Below are positions 42,745 through 52,043 of a DNA stretch of 64,000 nucleotides, piece after piece. Position numbers and translations under genes: made by a program. Within the stretch, counting starts at the first letter, position 1. Every line of letters begins with the position of its first letter. This DNA comes from Pirellulales bacterium (lineage in GTDB: Bacteria; Planctomycetota; Planctomycetia; Pirellulales; JAEUIK01). The notes under the pieces are model-generated. The model worked only from the letters and a program-made list of their open reading frames with translations, was not told the DNA's origin and made no database searches. The stretch lies in assembly GCA_019745975.1 (NCBI GenBank), contig JAIESQ010000060.1, forward strand, positions 1 to 64,000. Reading direction: 5' to 3'.

Positions 42745-45700
42745 TTAACGTTGCGCGGAGAGCTCAGTTTCTGTCTGTACTATACCAAAATGTTCGAGCC
42801 GCGCGAGCGAAGGGTCGCTCCCCGTGTGCGGCTTGGCATGCGCCGCCGAGCGCTCGGCGGCCAGCGGTTGCCGCAAGTCGAGCGTCAACGGGAACTCGCC
42901 ACGGCGCGGCTCGGCGACCACGGGCTGTCGCCCCGGAGTGTGGCCAAACCGAATGAAGCGATTGTAACGGCGGCTCTCCGCTTCGCGCGAATTGACCGGC
43001 AGCACCTCGTACGCCAGCCCGCCGGGATGCGACACGTGGTACTGGCAGCCGCCGATCGAACGCTCATTCCAGGTGTCGTAGATGTCGAAGACCAGCGGCG
43101 CGTCGATGCCGATCGTCGGGTGCAGGCACGAGGGCGGGCACCACGCCCGATAGCGCACTCCAGCCACGAATTCGCCGACCGTGCCGGTCGGGTGCAGCGG
43201 CACTCGGCGGCCGTTGCAGGTGACCACGTGGCGCGTGTCGATCAGGCCGCGCACTTTTACTTGGAGACGCTCCACCGACGAATCGACATAGCGAGCGGTG
43301 CCGCTGCCGGTAACCTCTTCTCCGAGCACATGCCAAGGCTCGATCGCTTGCCGCAGTTCGAACTCGACCCCCTGTTGTGCCACGCTCCCCAGCCAAGGAA
43401 AGCGAAATTCCACGTGCGGCGCGAACCACGCCTTCTCCAATGGATAGCCGGCCGCCCCCAACTCGTAGAGCAGGTCATCGAGATCCTGTTCGACGAAGTG
43501 GGGCAGCATGAAGCGATCGTGCAACTCCGTTCCCCAGCGCACCAATCGCTGGTCGTAGCCGGACTTCCAGAACCGTGCCACGAGCGCCCGAATTAGCAGT
43601 TGTTGCACCAGGCTCATCCGCGCATGGGGCGGCATCTCGAACGCCCGTAGCTCGACCAGTCCGCGGCGGCCGTCGGCCGAGTCGGGCGAGAACAATTTGT
43701 CGATGCAAAACTCGGCCCGATGTGTGTTGCCCGTGATGTCGACCAGCAGGTTGCGGAGCACGCGATCGACGATCCACGGCGGGCAATCGCCGTGATTGGG
43801 CAGTTCGGTGAAGGCCAGCTCCAACTCGTACAAAGCGTCGTTGCGCGCTTCGTCGACGCGCGGCGCCTGGCTCGTCGGCCCGATGAACAGCGACGAAAAC
43901 AAGTACGACAGCGCAGGGTGATTGTGCCAGCAAGCCACCAGACTGCGCAGCAAATCGGGACGGCGCAAGATAGGGCTGAGGGCCGGCGTGGGACCGCCGA
44001 GCACAACGTGATTGCCGCCCCCCGTGCCCGTATGGCGACCATCAAGCATAAACTTCTCGGTGCTCAACCGCGCCAGGCGGGCCTCTTCGTAGAGCACGGT
44101 CGTATTGTGAACCAGCTCGCGCCAATTGTGTGCCGGATGCACGTTGACTTCGATCACGCCGGGGTCGGGCGTGATCTGAAAGTGGTTGAGGCGATGATCG
44201 CTCGGCGGCTTGTACCCTTCGAGTAGTACCGGGGTCTCGAGCTCGGCGGCCGTCGCCTCGATCGCGGCAACCAGATCGAGGTAGTCCTCCAAACGGTCAA
44301 CCGGCGGCATGAAAGTATGCAAGCGCCCCTCGCGCGGCTCGATGCACAAGGCGGTACGCACGATTCCCGACGGCGCGCGGGGCGCCGCGCCATGGGCTCC
44401 GTTCATCGACGGCGCGCGGCGCGCACCGGGCGTGATCCCGGCGATTTGTGGGTGGCGGTCGTATCCCGGCCGTCGCGGCAGCGGCCCGCGCGGTGCCAGC
44501 GGATCGAGCGCCCAAACCTGCTGGCGTTCGTCGGGAACTTCCCAGGGAAGCGAGTCGAGTGGTAGCCGGAGGCCCATCGGCGAATCTCCGGGAATCAAGA
44601 ATACATGCTCACGGCGTAACAGCCATTGACCACTCTCCCAACGCGGCACGCCCGCATAGTACTGTCGCCGTAGCGGCAAAACGTACCCCACGACATGGTC
44701 GAGCCCTTGCTCGAACACCCGCGACAAACGCCGCCGCTCCTCGGGCTCCTCCAGCTTGTTCTCGAGCGGATCGACGTTCGACGGCAACCGCCGCTCGCGC
44801 CACAGGTAGTACCAGATGTCTTCGTAGCTGGGCAGACAAAAGTCGGGATCAACCCCCAGCCGCTCGGCTAGCGCGATCGCAAACTGCTGCGCGCACGCGC
44901 TGTTGTGGCCGTAGTTTGCGTCGGTATCGCCGACCAGCGCGGGGTTCTCCCACAGCGGCACGCCGTCGCGGCGCCAATAGCATCCGTAGACCCAGCGCGG
45001 CAGGGATTCGCCGGGATACCACTTCCCCTGTCCGTAATGCAGCAAGGCACCGGGGGCGAAGCGATCGCGCAGTCGTTTCAAGAGCACACCGGCTTGGCGT
45101 GTCTTGCCTGGGCCTAGCGCATCGAAGTTCCACTCCGGCCCGTCGCGATCGTCGATCGAAACGAAGGTCGGCTCGCCCCCCATTGTCAGGTGGACGTCGC
45201 CTTGGCGCAGCTCTTCGTCGATCCGATTGCCCAATGCGTCGATTGAGCGCCACTGCGCTTCGGTATAGGGGAGCGTGACACGGGGCGTTTCGAAGACGCG
45301 CGCCAGCGACATCTGGAAGTCGAACTTCTCGCCAATCTTGTCGATCTGGCCGTTGTCGCCGCTGGGGAGCCAGTGATAACTGCCGGTGATCGGCGCCGCG
45401 GTGATCGGGTGCGCGGCGCAAGCCAGCGGAATGTGACCTTCGCCGGCGACCAGCCCCGAGGTCGCGTCAAACCCGACCCAGCCCGCGCCCGGCAGATAGA
45501 CTTCGGTCCAGGCGTGCAGATCGGTGAAATCCTGCTCGGGCCCCGACGGTCCATCGAGCGACTTCTCATCGGCCGTCAATTGAATCAAATAGCCTGATAC
45601 GAAGCGGGCCGCGAGCCCCAACTGCCGCAACAATTGCACGAACAGCCAGGCCGTGTCGCGGCACGATCCACTGGCCAGCGCGAGCGTCTCTTCGCACGTC

Positions 45701-46200
45701 TGTACGCCGGGATCGAACCGGATTCCGTACTTGATCGACTTCTGCAAGTGACGATTGATGTCGACCAGAAAGTCGATCGTGCGCATGTCGTGTCGCTCGA
45801 ACGAGCGCGCCAGCTCCGTCAGCCGTGGGCCGGCTGGCTCACACTCGCGATACGGAGCCAGTTCGCCCGCCAACGCCGGTTCGTAAGCAAACGGGTACTT
45901 CTCCACTTCCGGCGCAATGAAAAAGTCGAACGGATTGATCGCCACCATCTCGGCCACGAGATCGACTGTGACCTTGAACTCGCGGGCAGGCTCCGGAAAG
46001 ACGATCCGCGCCTGGTAGTTGTTGTACGGGTCCTGCTGCCAGTTGAGAAAGTGTGGCTCCGGCTCGACGCGCAGCGCGTAGCTCACGATCGGCGTGCGGC
46101 AATGCGGCGCCGGCCGCAACCGAATCACGTGCGGGTCGAAGATCACCGGACGATCGTACTCGTAGCGCGTCGTATGACTGAGGGCAACTCGGATTGGCAT
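42745..46200 (-). CDS. transglutaminase-like protein with DUF2126 domain
   Basis: 1151 residues. A transglutaminase N-terminal beta domain and core (about 1-300) come first, with triad C180 (ASGSCRDTAW), H229 (TDLHAWTEVY) and D245 (VGFDATSGL). A large DUF2126 (COG4196) region follows, from about 320 to 1120. It includes QGDVHLTMGGEPTFVSIDD, GGGNHVVLGGPTPALSPIL, WHNHPALSYLFSSLFIGPT and HPGGLAYEVLPVNSREAESR. Comparative genomics has placed such proteins with ATP-grasp and alpha-E partners in putative peptide-modifying systems; biochemical function is not established. It starts 22 bp after ppc stops. Confidence 0.9.
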   Translation of the reverse strand: MPIRVALSHTTRYEYDRPVIFDPHVIRLRPAPHCRTPIVSYALRVEPEPHFLNWQQDPYNNYQARIVFPEPAREFKVTVDLVAEMVAINPFDFFIAPEVEKYPFAYEPALAGELAPYRECEPAGPRLTELARSFERHDMRTIDFLVDINRHLQKSIKYGIRFDPGVQTCEETLALASGSCRDTAWLFVQLLRQLGLAARFVSGYLIQLTADEKSLDGPSGPEQDFTDLHAWTEVYLPGAGWVGFDATSGLVAGEGHIPLACAAHPITAAPITGSYHWLPSGDNGQIDKIGEKFDFQMSLARVFETPRVTLPYTEAQWRSIDALGNRIDEELRQGDVHLTMGGEPTFVSIDDRDGPEWNFDALGPGKTRQAGVLLKRLRDRFAPGALLHYGQGKWYPGESLPRWVYGCYWRRDGVPLWENPALVGDTDANYGHNSACAQQFAIALAERLGVDPDFCLPSYEDIWYYLWRERRLPSNVDPLENKLEEPEERRRLSRVFEQGLDHVVGYVLPLRRQYYAGVPRWESGQWLLRREHVFLIPGDSPMGLRLPLDSLPWEVPDERQQVWALDPLAPRGPLPRRPGYDRHPQIAGITPGARRAPSMNGAHGAAPRAPSGIVRTALCIEPREGRLHTFMPPVDRLEDYLDLVAAIEATAAELETPVLLEGYKPPSDHRLNHFQITPDPGVIEVNVHPAHNWRELVHNTTVLYEEARLARLSTEKFMLDGRHTGTGGGNHVVLGGPTPALSPILRRPDLLRSLVACWHNHPALSYLFSSLFIGPTSQAPRVDEARNDALYELELAFTELPNHGDCPPWIVDRVLRNLLVDITGNTHRAEFCIDKLFSPDSADGRRGLVELRAFEMPPHARMSLVQQLLIRALVARFWKSGYDQRLVRWGTELHDRFMLPHFVEQDLDDLLYELGAAGYPLEKAWFAPHVEFRFPWLGSVAQQGVEFELRQAIEPWHVLGEEVTGSGTARYVDSSVERLQVKVRGLIDTRHVVTCNGRRVPLHPTGTVGEFVAGVRYRAWCPPSCLHPTIGIDAPLVFDIYDTWNERSIGGCQYHVSHPGGLAYEVLPVNSREAESRRYNRFIRFGHTPGRQPVVAEPRRGEFPLTLDLRQPLAAERSAAHAKPHTGSDPSLARLEHFGIVQTETELSAQR

Positions 46201-46222
46201 CGGTTGGTCTCTTGGTTGCGAG

Positions 46223-49060
46223 TTAACCCGTGTTCTTCAAGCCCGCCGCAATGCCGTTGATGCTCTCGAGCACGCTGGCCAACAGCTCGGAGCTGGGGTC
46301 GGCTTCGGGACTTGCCGCAGCCGCGGCGCGCAGCCGGCCCAACAGCACCAACTGAATGAAACTCAAGGCATCGACGTAAGGATTGCGTAGCTGAATCGAT
46401 CGCTTAAGCACCGGCATCTGATCCAATAACTCGGTCTCACCAGTGATCAGGCAGATCGCTTCGACCGTCCGGCGATACTCCGCGGCAATCCGACCGTACA
46501 CGCGATCGGCCAGCGCCTGGTCGGGCACCAGGTCGGCGTACAATCTGGCGATCGTCAGATCGGCCTTGGCCAGAATCATCTGAGCATTGTCGATCAGCGT
46601 TCGCCAGAAGGGCCACCGCTCGTACATCACGACAAAGGTTTCCCGTTCCTCGGGCTGCTCCGCCAGGAAGTCGAACACTGCACTACCGAACCCGTACCAC
46701 CCCGGCAGCGTGTGGCGGCTTTGCATCCAGCTAAAGACCCACGGAATCGCCCGCAGTTGCTCGATGCTTGTGTACGGCTGGCCGGCGGACTGGCCGCGGC
46801 GCGGCGGCCGCGAAGCGATCTTTAGCTGTCCGATCTCGGCAATCGGCGTGGCTTCGGCAAAGTACGTCAGAAATTCGGGTGTCTCGTAGACCAGCTCGCG
46901 ATAGTGGCGCCCAGCACGCTCGGCAAGCCGCTCGATGAGTCGCTCCCACTCGGGAGGCGGCGGCTCGGCATCGATTCCGAAGCTGCTGCGCAGCACGGCA
47001 TTGATGATCTGGTCGAGGTGTCGTTCGGCGACGCCCGGCGCGCCGTAGCGATCGGCGATCATCTCTCCTTGTTCGGTGAAGCGCAGCCGTCCCGCCACGG
47101 TGCCGGCAGGCTGTCCCAGGATGGCTCGGTTGGCCGGCCCGCCACCGCGGCCGATCGCGCCGCCGCGGCCATGAAACAGTTGAATCGTGATGCCCATCCG
47201 CCTGCCCGTGTCGACCAGCGCGCGCTGCGCCTGATAAAGTGCCCAGGCCGATTGCAGGAAGCCGGCGTCCTTGTTGCTGTCGGAGTAGCCGAGCATCACT
47301 TCCTGCACGTTGCCGCGCAGCTTGAGATGTTCGCGATAGATCGGCAGGTGGAACAATCGCTGCACTATCGTCGCGCCCTGTCGCAGCGGTTCGAGCGCCT
47401 CGAACAACGGCACGACGTTCAGCCGGCTGACCTCTTCGCTTGGGGCGAACAACCTGGCCTCGCGCGCCAACAAGAGCACGCCGAGTACATCGGCCGGTTC
47501 GGTCGCCCCGCTGATGATGTAATTCTCGATCGCCTCGGGGCATTGCTGCTCGAGCAGCGCCGCCACCGTGCGAAACGTCTGCACGACTTCGCGCGTCTCG
47601 GGCGAGAAGGGGAGCTGAACGGGCACCAGTGGCCGCTTCGCCGCCAGTTCGCTTACCAAGAGTTCGAAGCGCTCGTTGGCCGATAGCTTGCGATAGTCCT
47701 GGCAAACGCCCGCCCAAGCGAAGATCTCTTCGAGCGCGCTGCGCAACCGCCCGCTGTGTTCGCGAATGTCGAGCGTGAGCATGTGCAAGCCGAACGTATC
47801 GACCAGGCGGCGCAGGTCATGGAGCAGGCCGCTGGCCGAAGCGTCCGCACCGGCGCGCCGCAGTTCCGTCTCGATGACATCGAGGTCGGCCAGCAGATCA
47901 GCGCGGCGTAAGTAGACGGCTGCCGGCCGGCCATCGTCGTCGGCCGTCCACTGTGGTTCGCACTCGCGAACGTACTGCAGAGTACGGCGCAATCGTCCGG
48001 CAATTGCGCGGCATTTCGCGCGGAAGGGCTCGTGATCGTCGGCAAACTCGAGCTCGGGTAGCAAATCTCGGTCACGCGCCAACGATTTGCGAAACTCGTC
48101 CGACACCGGCAGCACCAGGCTCGAATGGCTCAAGCGGCGTCCAAGCTCGTCGACCCGCGCGAGATATTGCTTGATGATCGTCTCTTGTTGCAGCCGGACT
48201 GTGGCGGCCGTCACGCTGTGCGTGACATTGGGATTGCCGTCGCGGTCGCCCCCGGTCCACGAGCCAAACCGCAGGAAGCTGGCCACGGGCGTCGGCGCGC
48301 CGTCTTGCGCCATGCGGCGCAGGTACAGCTCCAGCTCGCGATAAATATGCGGCGCCACATCCCACAAGCAGCCGACCATAATCAAGCCTTGTCGCACTTC
48401 ATCGAGCACCGTCGGGCGCTTCGAGCGGACCAGCTCCGAGAGCCAGAGGCCCTCGACCTCCTCGTGAATCGCCACCAACGCGGCTTCCTGCTCGCGCGGC
48501 AACAGTTCGCGATACTCGAGTCGATCGAGCTGGCGCGCGATGGCGTCGAGCTTTTCCAGCAACGTGCGGCGCCGTGCTTCGCTCGGGTGCGCCGTGAACA
48601 CCGGCGCTACCAGCGCGTGTTCCAGCAGAGCCGCGATCTCCTTCGCTCCGACGCCGCGCTCGCGCAACTGCTCGAGCGCCGCTTCGAGACTCTCGGGCAA
48701 TGCGCGCTGCTGCTGGGCCCGCCAGCGCAGTGTTCGTAGCCGCGCCCGCTGCTCGGCCAGGTTCGTGAGGTCAAAGTAGATACTGAAAGCGCGCGTGAGG
48801 GTCCGCAGTTCCGTCAGTTCGAGCTTGCCGAGTCGATCGCGAAGGCGGCGCGCATCGTCGACCGACGGCTGCTGACGAATGTTTTTCGTGGCGGCGCGCA
48901 CTTCTTCGACCAGCGCCAGCGCTGGCGCTCCAGCCAGACGGCCGATGGTTTCGCCCAACAGGTCCCCCAGCAGGTGGATGTCGGCGCTCAAGGCGCGCTG
49001 AATGGCTTCGGCCTCGCCCGCGTCAGTCGTGGGTCGCTGGGCTGGTTCGTCGGTCGTCAT
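46223..49060 (-). CDS. ppc: phosphoenolpyruvate carboxylase
   Basis: 945 residues from the ATG at 49060; a TTG at 49099 would add 13. Catalytic landmarks are intact: the histidine motif FTAHPSEARRRT (H158), SWTGGDRDGNPNVT, MLGYSDSNKDAG, FHGRGGAIGRGGGP and the C-terminal NTG that closes the active site. It converts phosphoenolpyruvate and bicarbonate to oxaloacetate, refilling the TCA cycle. The plant-type phosphorylation serine is not apparent. The gene lies directly after pfkA and 22 bp before the DUF2126 gene, so a five-gene operon is likely. Confidence 0.95.
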   Translation of the reverse strand: MTTDEPAQRPTTDAGEAEAIQRALSADIHLLGDLLGETIGRLAGAPALALVEEVRAATKNIRQQPSVDDARRLRDRLGKLELTELRTLTRAFSIYFDLTNLAEQRARLRTLRWRAQQQRALPESLEAALEQLRERGVGAKEIAALLEHALVAPVFTAHPSEARRRTLLEKLDAIARQLDRLEYRELLPREQEAALVAIHEEVEGLWLSELVRSKRPTVLDEVRQGLIMVGCLWDVAPHIYRELELYLRRMAQDGAPTPVASFLRFGSWTGGDRDGNPNVTHSVTAATVRLQQETIIKQYLARVDELGRRLSHSSLVLPVSDEFRKSLARDRDLLPELEFADDHEPFRAKCRAIAGRLRRTLQYVRECEPQWTADDDGRPAAVYLRRADLLADLDVIETELRRAGADASASGLLHDLRRLVDTFGLHMLTLDIREHSGRLRSALEEIFAWAGVCQDYRKLSANERFELLVSELAAKRPLVPVQLPFSPETREVVQTFRTVAALLEQQCPEAIENYIISGATEPADVLGVLLLAREARLFAPSEEVSRLNVVPLFEALEPLRQGATIVQRLFHLPIYREHLKLRGNVQEVMLGYSDSNKDAGFLQSAWALYQAQRALVDTGRRMGITIQLFHGRGGAIGRGGGPANRAILGQPAGTVAGRLRFTEQGEMIADRYGAPGVAERHLDQIINAVLRSSFGIDAEPPPPEWERLIERLAERAGRHYRELVYETPEFLTYFAEATPIAEIGQLKIASRPPRRGQSAGQPYTSIEQLRAIPWVFSWMQSRHTLPGWYGFGSAVFDFLAEQPEERETFVVMYERWPFWRTLIDNAQMILAKADLTIARLYADLVPDQALADRVYGRIAAEYRRTVEAICLITGETELLDQMPVLKRSIQLRNPYVDALSFIQLVLLGRLRAAAAASPEADPSSELLASVLESINGIAAGLKNTG

Positions 49061-49108
49061 GGCCGAAGCATCGTGCAGTTCGAGAGCGGACAACGTCAAT
49101 TCCTTCGC

Positions 49109-50488
49109 TCATTCCAAGAAGCAGATGCGCTTGTTGATGTCGACGTTGATCGAGCGATAGGGCTGCGTGAGGTTGCCCGGGTGGAACAACTGCGTGCGCA
49201 CATAATCCAAATCGTCCATCCCGATGGCATTGGTGAAGATCGGGGTCAGATAATTTACGCCCACCTGCGACAGTTGCAGGGCTTCTCGGTCGTAGAACGA
49301 CGGATGCACCTGCCGTGCGTGGATCAACCCGTAGCGGTCGCGAAAATCGTTGGCATTGACCCGGTCGATGTAGAAACCGCGCTCGCGGTTCCATTGCAAG
49401 ATCGCCACCCCGTTGGCGTGCCCTTCGGTTAATAAATCAACTGCATGCCCGCCCAATTGCAATCCGTAAAACCGGTCGAAATAGACTGGCCGGCCGCCAC
49501 GCTGCGTGTGCCCCACTTTGCGAGTGAAGATCGCCGCCCGCGCCGATTCGTTGCGCCGCTTGGTAGTGAAATAGCTGTCTCCCAGGCGTTCGATGAGGAT
49601 TTGGCGAACCGCTTCGGCCGCGCCCGAGAGCACCTTGTTGCCGGCCGGATCGGTCGACGCCACTTCCGAGCCCAGCTCGCGGCCGCTCTCGTCGACGATC
49701 CCTTCGCCGCAGACGATCACCACGTTCTTTTGCAAGTCGTATACGTCGAGCACGCGCTCCACCAACCGCTCGACGTTCAACGGCGCTTCGGGCAACAGCA
49801 CGATATCAGGTTGGCCGTAGGCGGCTCCCATCGCCAGATAGCCTGAGTGACGCCCCATGACTTCGATGATCGCGATCCGGCGATGGCTTTCGGCCGTGGT
49901 GCGGATGCGCTCCACGCCGCTGGCCGATACGTACACCGCCGTCGCGAATCCCGGCGTCACATAGTTCACCATGTGTTCGAGATCAAAGCGACCGCGAGCG
50001 GGTCCGCGCGTGTAGCGATAACCGGTGCCGCCATCACACGCCTCGCGGACCCATTCGTCGGGCTCTTGCCGGTAGTTCAGCCCGAGGTCGTTATCGATCG
50101 TCTTGGGCGCCAACACCGTGGGCAGGTATTCCGACAAGGCTTGCATGCCGTTAAGCGTGCCGTCGCCGCCGATGCAGATCAGTCCTTCGACCTTCAAGCG
50201 CCGCAAGCGATCGACCACCTCGCCCAGCATCGCCTTGTCGTTGGGGTCGACGTAGTCGCGCGAGGCGCCGATCAGCGTGCCGCCGCGCATGGCGTCGAGT
50301 TCGGGAATCGGACTGAACAACGGGTTCAGCTTGACGTGCGGCACCCGCGGGTTGAACAAGCTGCTGAAGCCTTTGATGAAACCCAACACCTCGATTCGCC
50401 GCTGGCAGGCCCGCAGCGCGACTCCTTGCAACGTGGCATTGAGGGCCGGAGTGTCGCCCCCCGCGGTAAGGATGCCGATGCGGTTCAT
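49109..50488 (-). CDS. pfkA: 6-phosphofructokinase, group with PKTIDND motif
   Basis: 459 residues, longer than E. coli PfkA (320), as in the clade that includes PPi-dependent and long ATP-dependent enzymes. GILTAGGDTPALNATL binds the nucleotide. IGGDGTLNGM has glycine at the position (G110) where PPi-using enzymes have aspartate. PKTIDNDL (K129) is instead typical of the PPi-type clade. G plus K is the pattern known from ATP-dependent members such as the actinobacterial enzyme, so I predict ATP. E-M-GR-HSGYLA and GHTQRGG are also present. It is the first gene of the minus-strand run leading into ppc. Confidence 0.92.
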   Translation of the reverse strand: MNRIGILTAGGDTPALNATLQGVALRACQRRIEVLGFIKGFSSLFNPRVPHVKLNPLFSPIPELDAMRGGTLIGASRDYVDPNDKAMLGEVVDRLRRLKVEGLICIGGDGTLNGMQALSEYLPTVLAPKTIDNDLGLNYRQEPDEWVREACDGGTGYRYTRGPARGRFDLEHMVNYVTPGFATAVYVSASGVERIRTTAESHRRIAIIEVMGRHSGYLAMGAAYGQPDIVLLPEAPLNVERLVERVLDVYDLQKNVVIVCGEGIVDESGRELGSEVASTDPAGNKVLSGAAEAVRQILIERLGDSYFTTKRRNESARAAIFTRKVGHTQRGGRPVYFDRFYGLQLGGHAVDLLTEGHANGVAILQWNRERGFYIDRVNANDFRDRYGLIHARQVHPSFYDREALQLSQVGVNYLTPIFTNAIGMDDLDYVRTQLFHPGNLTQPYRSINVDINKRICFLE

Positions 50489-50885
50489 GCGAATCGACCA
50501 GTCGTAGGTGGCTGCCAGCCGCCGTCGCCGTGCGGCCGACGAAACGTCGCGTGCGCTGCCAGACGACAGCCAGTCGCCCGCTCGGGGACGCTAGGGCGCA
50601 GCGTCAACCGTTGGGCAATCGGTATGCCGTCGCGGATCGATCGAAAGTCGTTTGCCGATTGACGGCAGTTTTCAACTCCAATCGGCGATCGTTGGTGAAA
50701 CGCAACCTATAATTCCGCAATCGTTTGCGCGCAGCGCTAGACATCGCGTCGGGGTCGCAGTGGGCTCTGCGGCCGCTATGATTCTGGCCAGCAGTTGTCA
50801 GCGGGCTGCCTAACGGCGCGGCATCTGCTGGTCGAGCGCCTCGCAGTACCGATTTCGCCAGAAGTTAAAGCTCAAAGTTCGATCG
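50489..50885. other. divergent promoter region between pfkA and the zinc peptidase gene
   Basis: No gene is seen here. This gap should hold the promoter of the five-gene minus-strand run and that of the divergent plus-strand gene. I found no strong hairpin or recognised operator; a purine-rich stretch lies just before each start. Confidence 0.4.
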
Positions 50886-52043
50886 ATGAGAACCTACCAC
50901 TGTTCCTGCGGACAAACCGTATTTTACGAGAACAGCCTGTGCCTGGCCTGTGGAGCCGAGCTCGGCTTTTGCCCCCAGTGCCGAAGCATCGTCTCTCTGC
51001 TGCCGATTGAAGGGGGCCAGTACCGTTGCGGTAACAGCAAGTGCGGCGCAACGCTGGCCAAGTGCGCCAACTACATCGAACACAACGTCTGCAATCGTTG
51101 CGTCGCCGTCCCTGGTTTGGAAACTCTCTGCGACTGTTGCCGCTTCAACGACACGATTCCCGATCTGACAGTCCCCGGCAATAAGGAGAAGTGGTTTCGC
51201 CTCGAAACGGCCAAGCGCCGGCTGTTCTACGATCTCGGCGAACTAGGGCTCCCCTACGGCACCGAGGCCGACGGCATCGAACCGCCGCTCCGCTTCGACT
51301 TCAAGGCGGACGTTATCCCGCAAACCATCTTCTGGCGGCGCATCGGCAAAGGCGAGCGCGTCTACACGGGGCACGCTTCCGGACGCATCACAATCAACAT
51401 CCGTGAGGCCGACGACGTCGCGCGCGAAAAGGTACGCATCGACCTGGGCGAAGCGCATCGCACGCTGATCGGCCACTTCCGGCACGAGATCGGTCATTTC
51501 TATTGGGACGTGCTCGTCAAAGGACGCCGCGAGGAGGAGTGCATCGCCGTCTTCGGCGACCACAATAACCCTACGTATGCCGACGCCCTCGAAGCGCACT
51601 ACAAGAACGGCGCGGCGGCCAATTGGGCCCAAAACTACATCAGCCCCTACGCCACCATGCACCCCTGGGAGGATTTCGCCGAAAGCTGGGCCACGTACCT
51701 CGACATGGCCAGCGTGCTCGATACGGCCGAACACGCCGGCTTCGGCGGCGCCACGCGGATGGTCTACGCCGAGATCGACCCGATGATCGCCCGCTACCAG
51801 GAGCTGGGCATTACGCTCAACGAGTTCAATCGCGGCATGGGCCTCTTGGACGTCGTGCCCGAAGTCTTCGTCCCCGCGGTCGTCGACAAACTGCGCTACA
51901 TTCACCGCCTGGTGCGGCTCGGGCGGGGCGAGAACCGCGCGATCTATCCCGACGGCCCGCCACCAGCGTTGGCCGAGCCATCGGGCGTTGAATCGCAACC
52001 GGCCGCGATTGCCCCGCAACCAGCCGTGGCGGCCGCTACTTGA
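50886..52043 (+). CDS. putative zinc-binding metallopeptidase (COG4307/DUF2248 type)
   Basis: 385 residues. The N-terminal 90 residues are a cysteine-rich zinc-ribbon block: pairs C6/C8, C19/C22, C29/C32, C48/C53, C60, C69/C72 and C82/C84/C85. The catalytic zincin motif is HEIGHFYWD with H200, E201 and H204, and the third ligand probably lies in [15 protein letters not shown] (about 254-268). This layout matches the COG4307 family of uncharacterised zinc peptidases. The C-terminal 40 residues are Ala/Pro-rich and disordered. No signal peptide. It overlaps the converging glnN gene by 8 bp. Confidence 0.85.
   Translation: MRTYHCSCGQTVFYENSLCLACGAELGFCPQCRSIVSLLPIEGGQYRCGNSKCGATLAKCANYIEHNVCNRCVAVPGLETLCDCCRFNDTIPDLTVPGNKEKWFRLETAKRRLFYDLGELGLPYGTEADGIEPPLRFDFKADVIPQTIFWRRIGKGERVYTGHASGRITINIREADDVAREKVRIDLGEAHRTLIGHFRHEIGHFYWDVLVKGRREEECIAVFGDHNNPTYADALEAHYKNGAAANWAQNYISPYATMHPWEDFAESWATYLDMASVLDTAEHAGFGGATRMVYAEIDPMIARYQELGITLNEFNRGMGLLDVVPEVFVPAVVDKLRYIHRLVRLGRGENRAIYPDGPPPALAEPSGVESQPAAIAPQPAVAAAT

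Noticed and set aside
49109-50488. PPi-dependent phosphofructokinase
   Set aside because: The position equivalent to E. coli residue 104 is glycine (G110), whereas PPi-dependent enzymes have aspartate.
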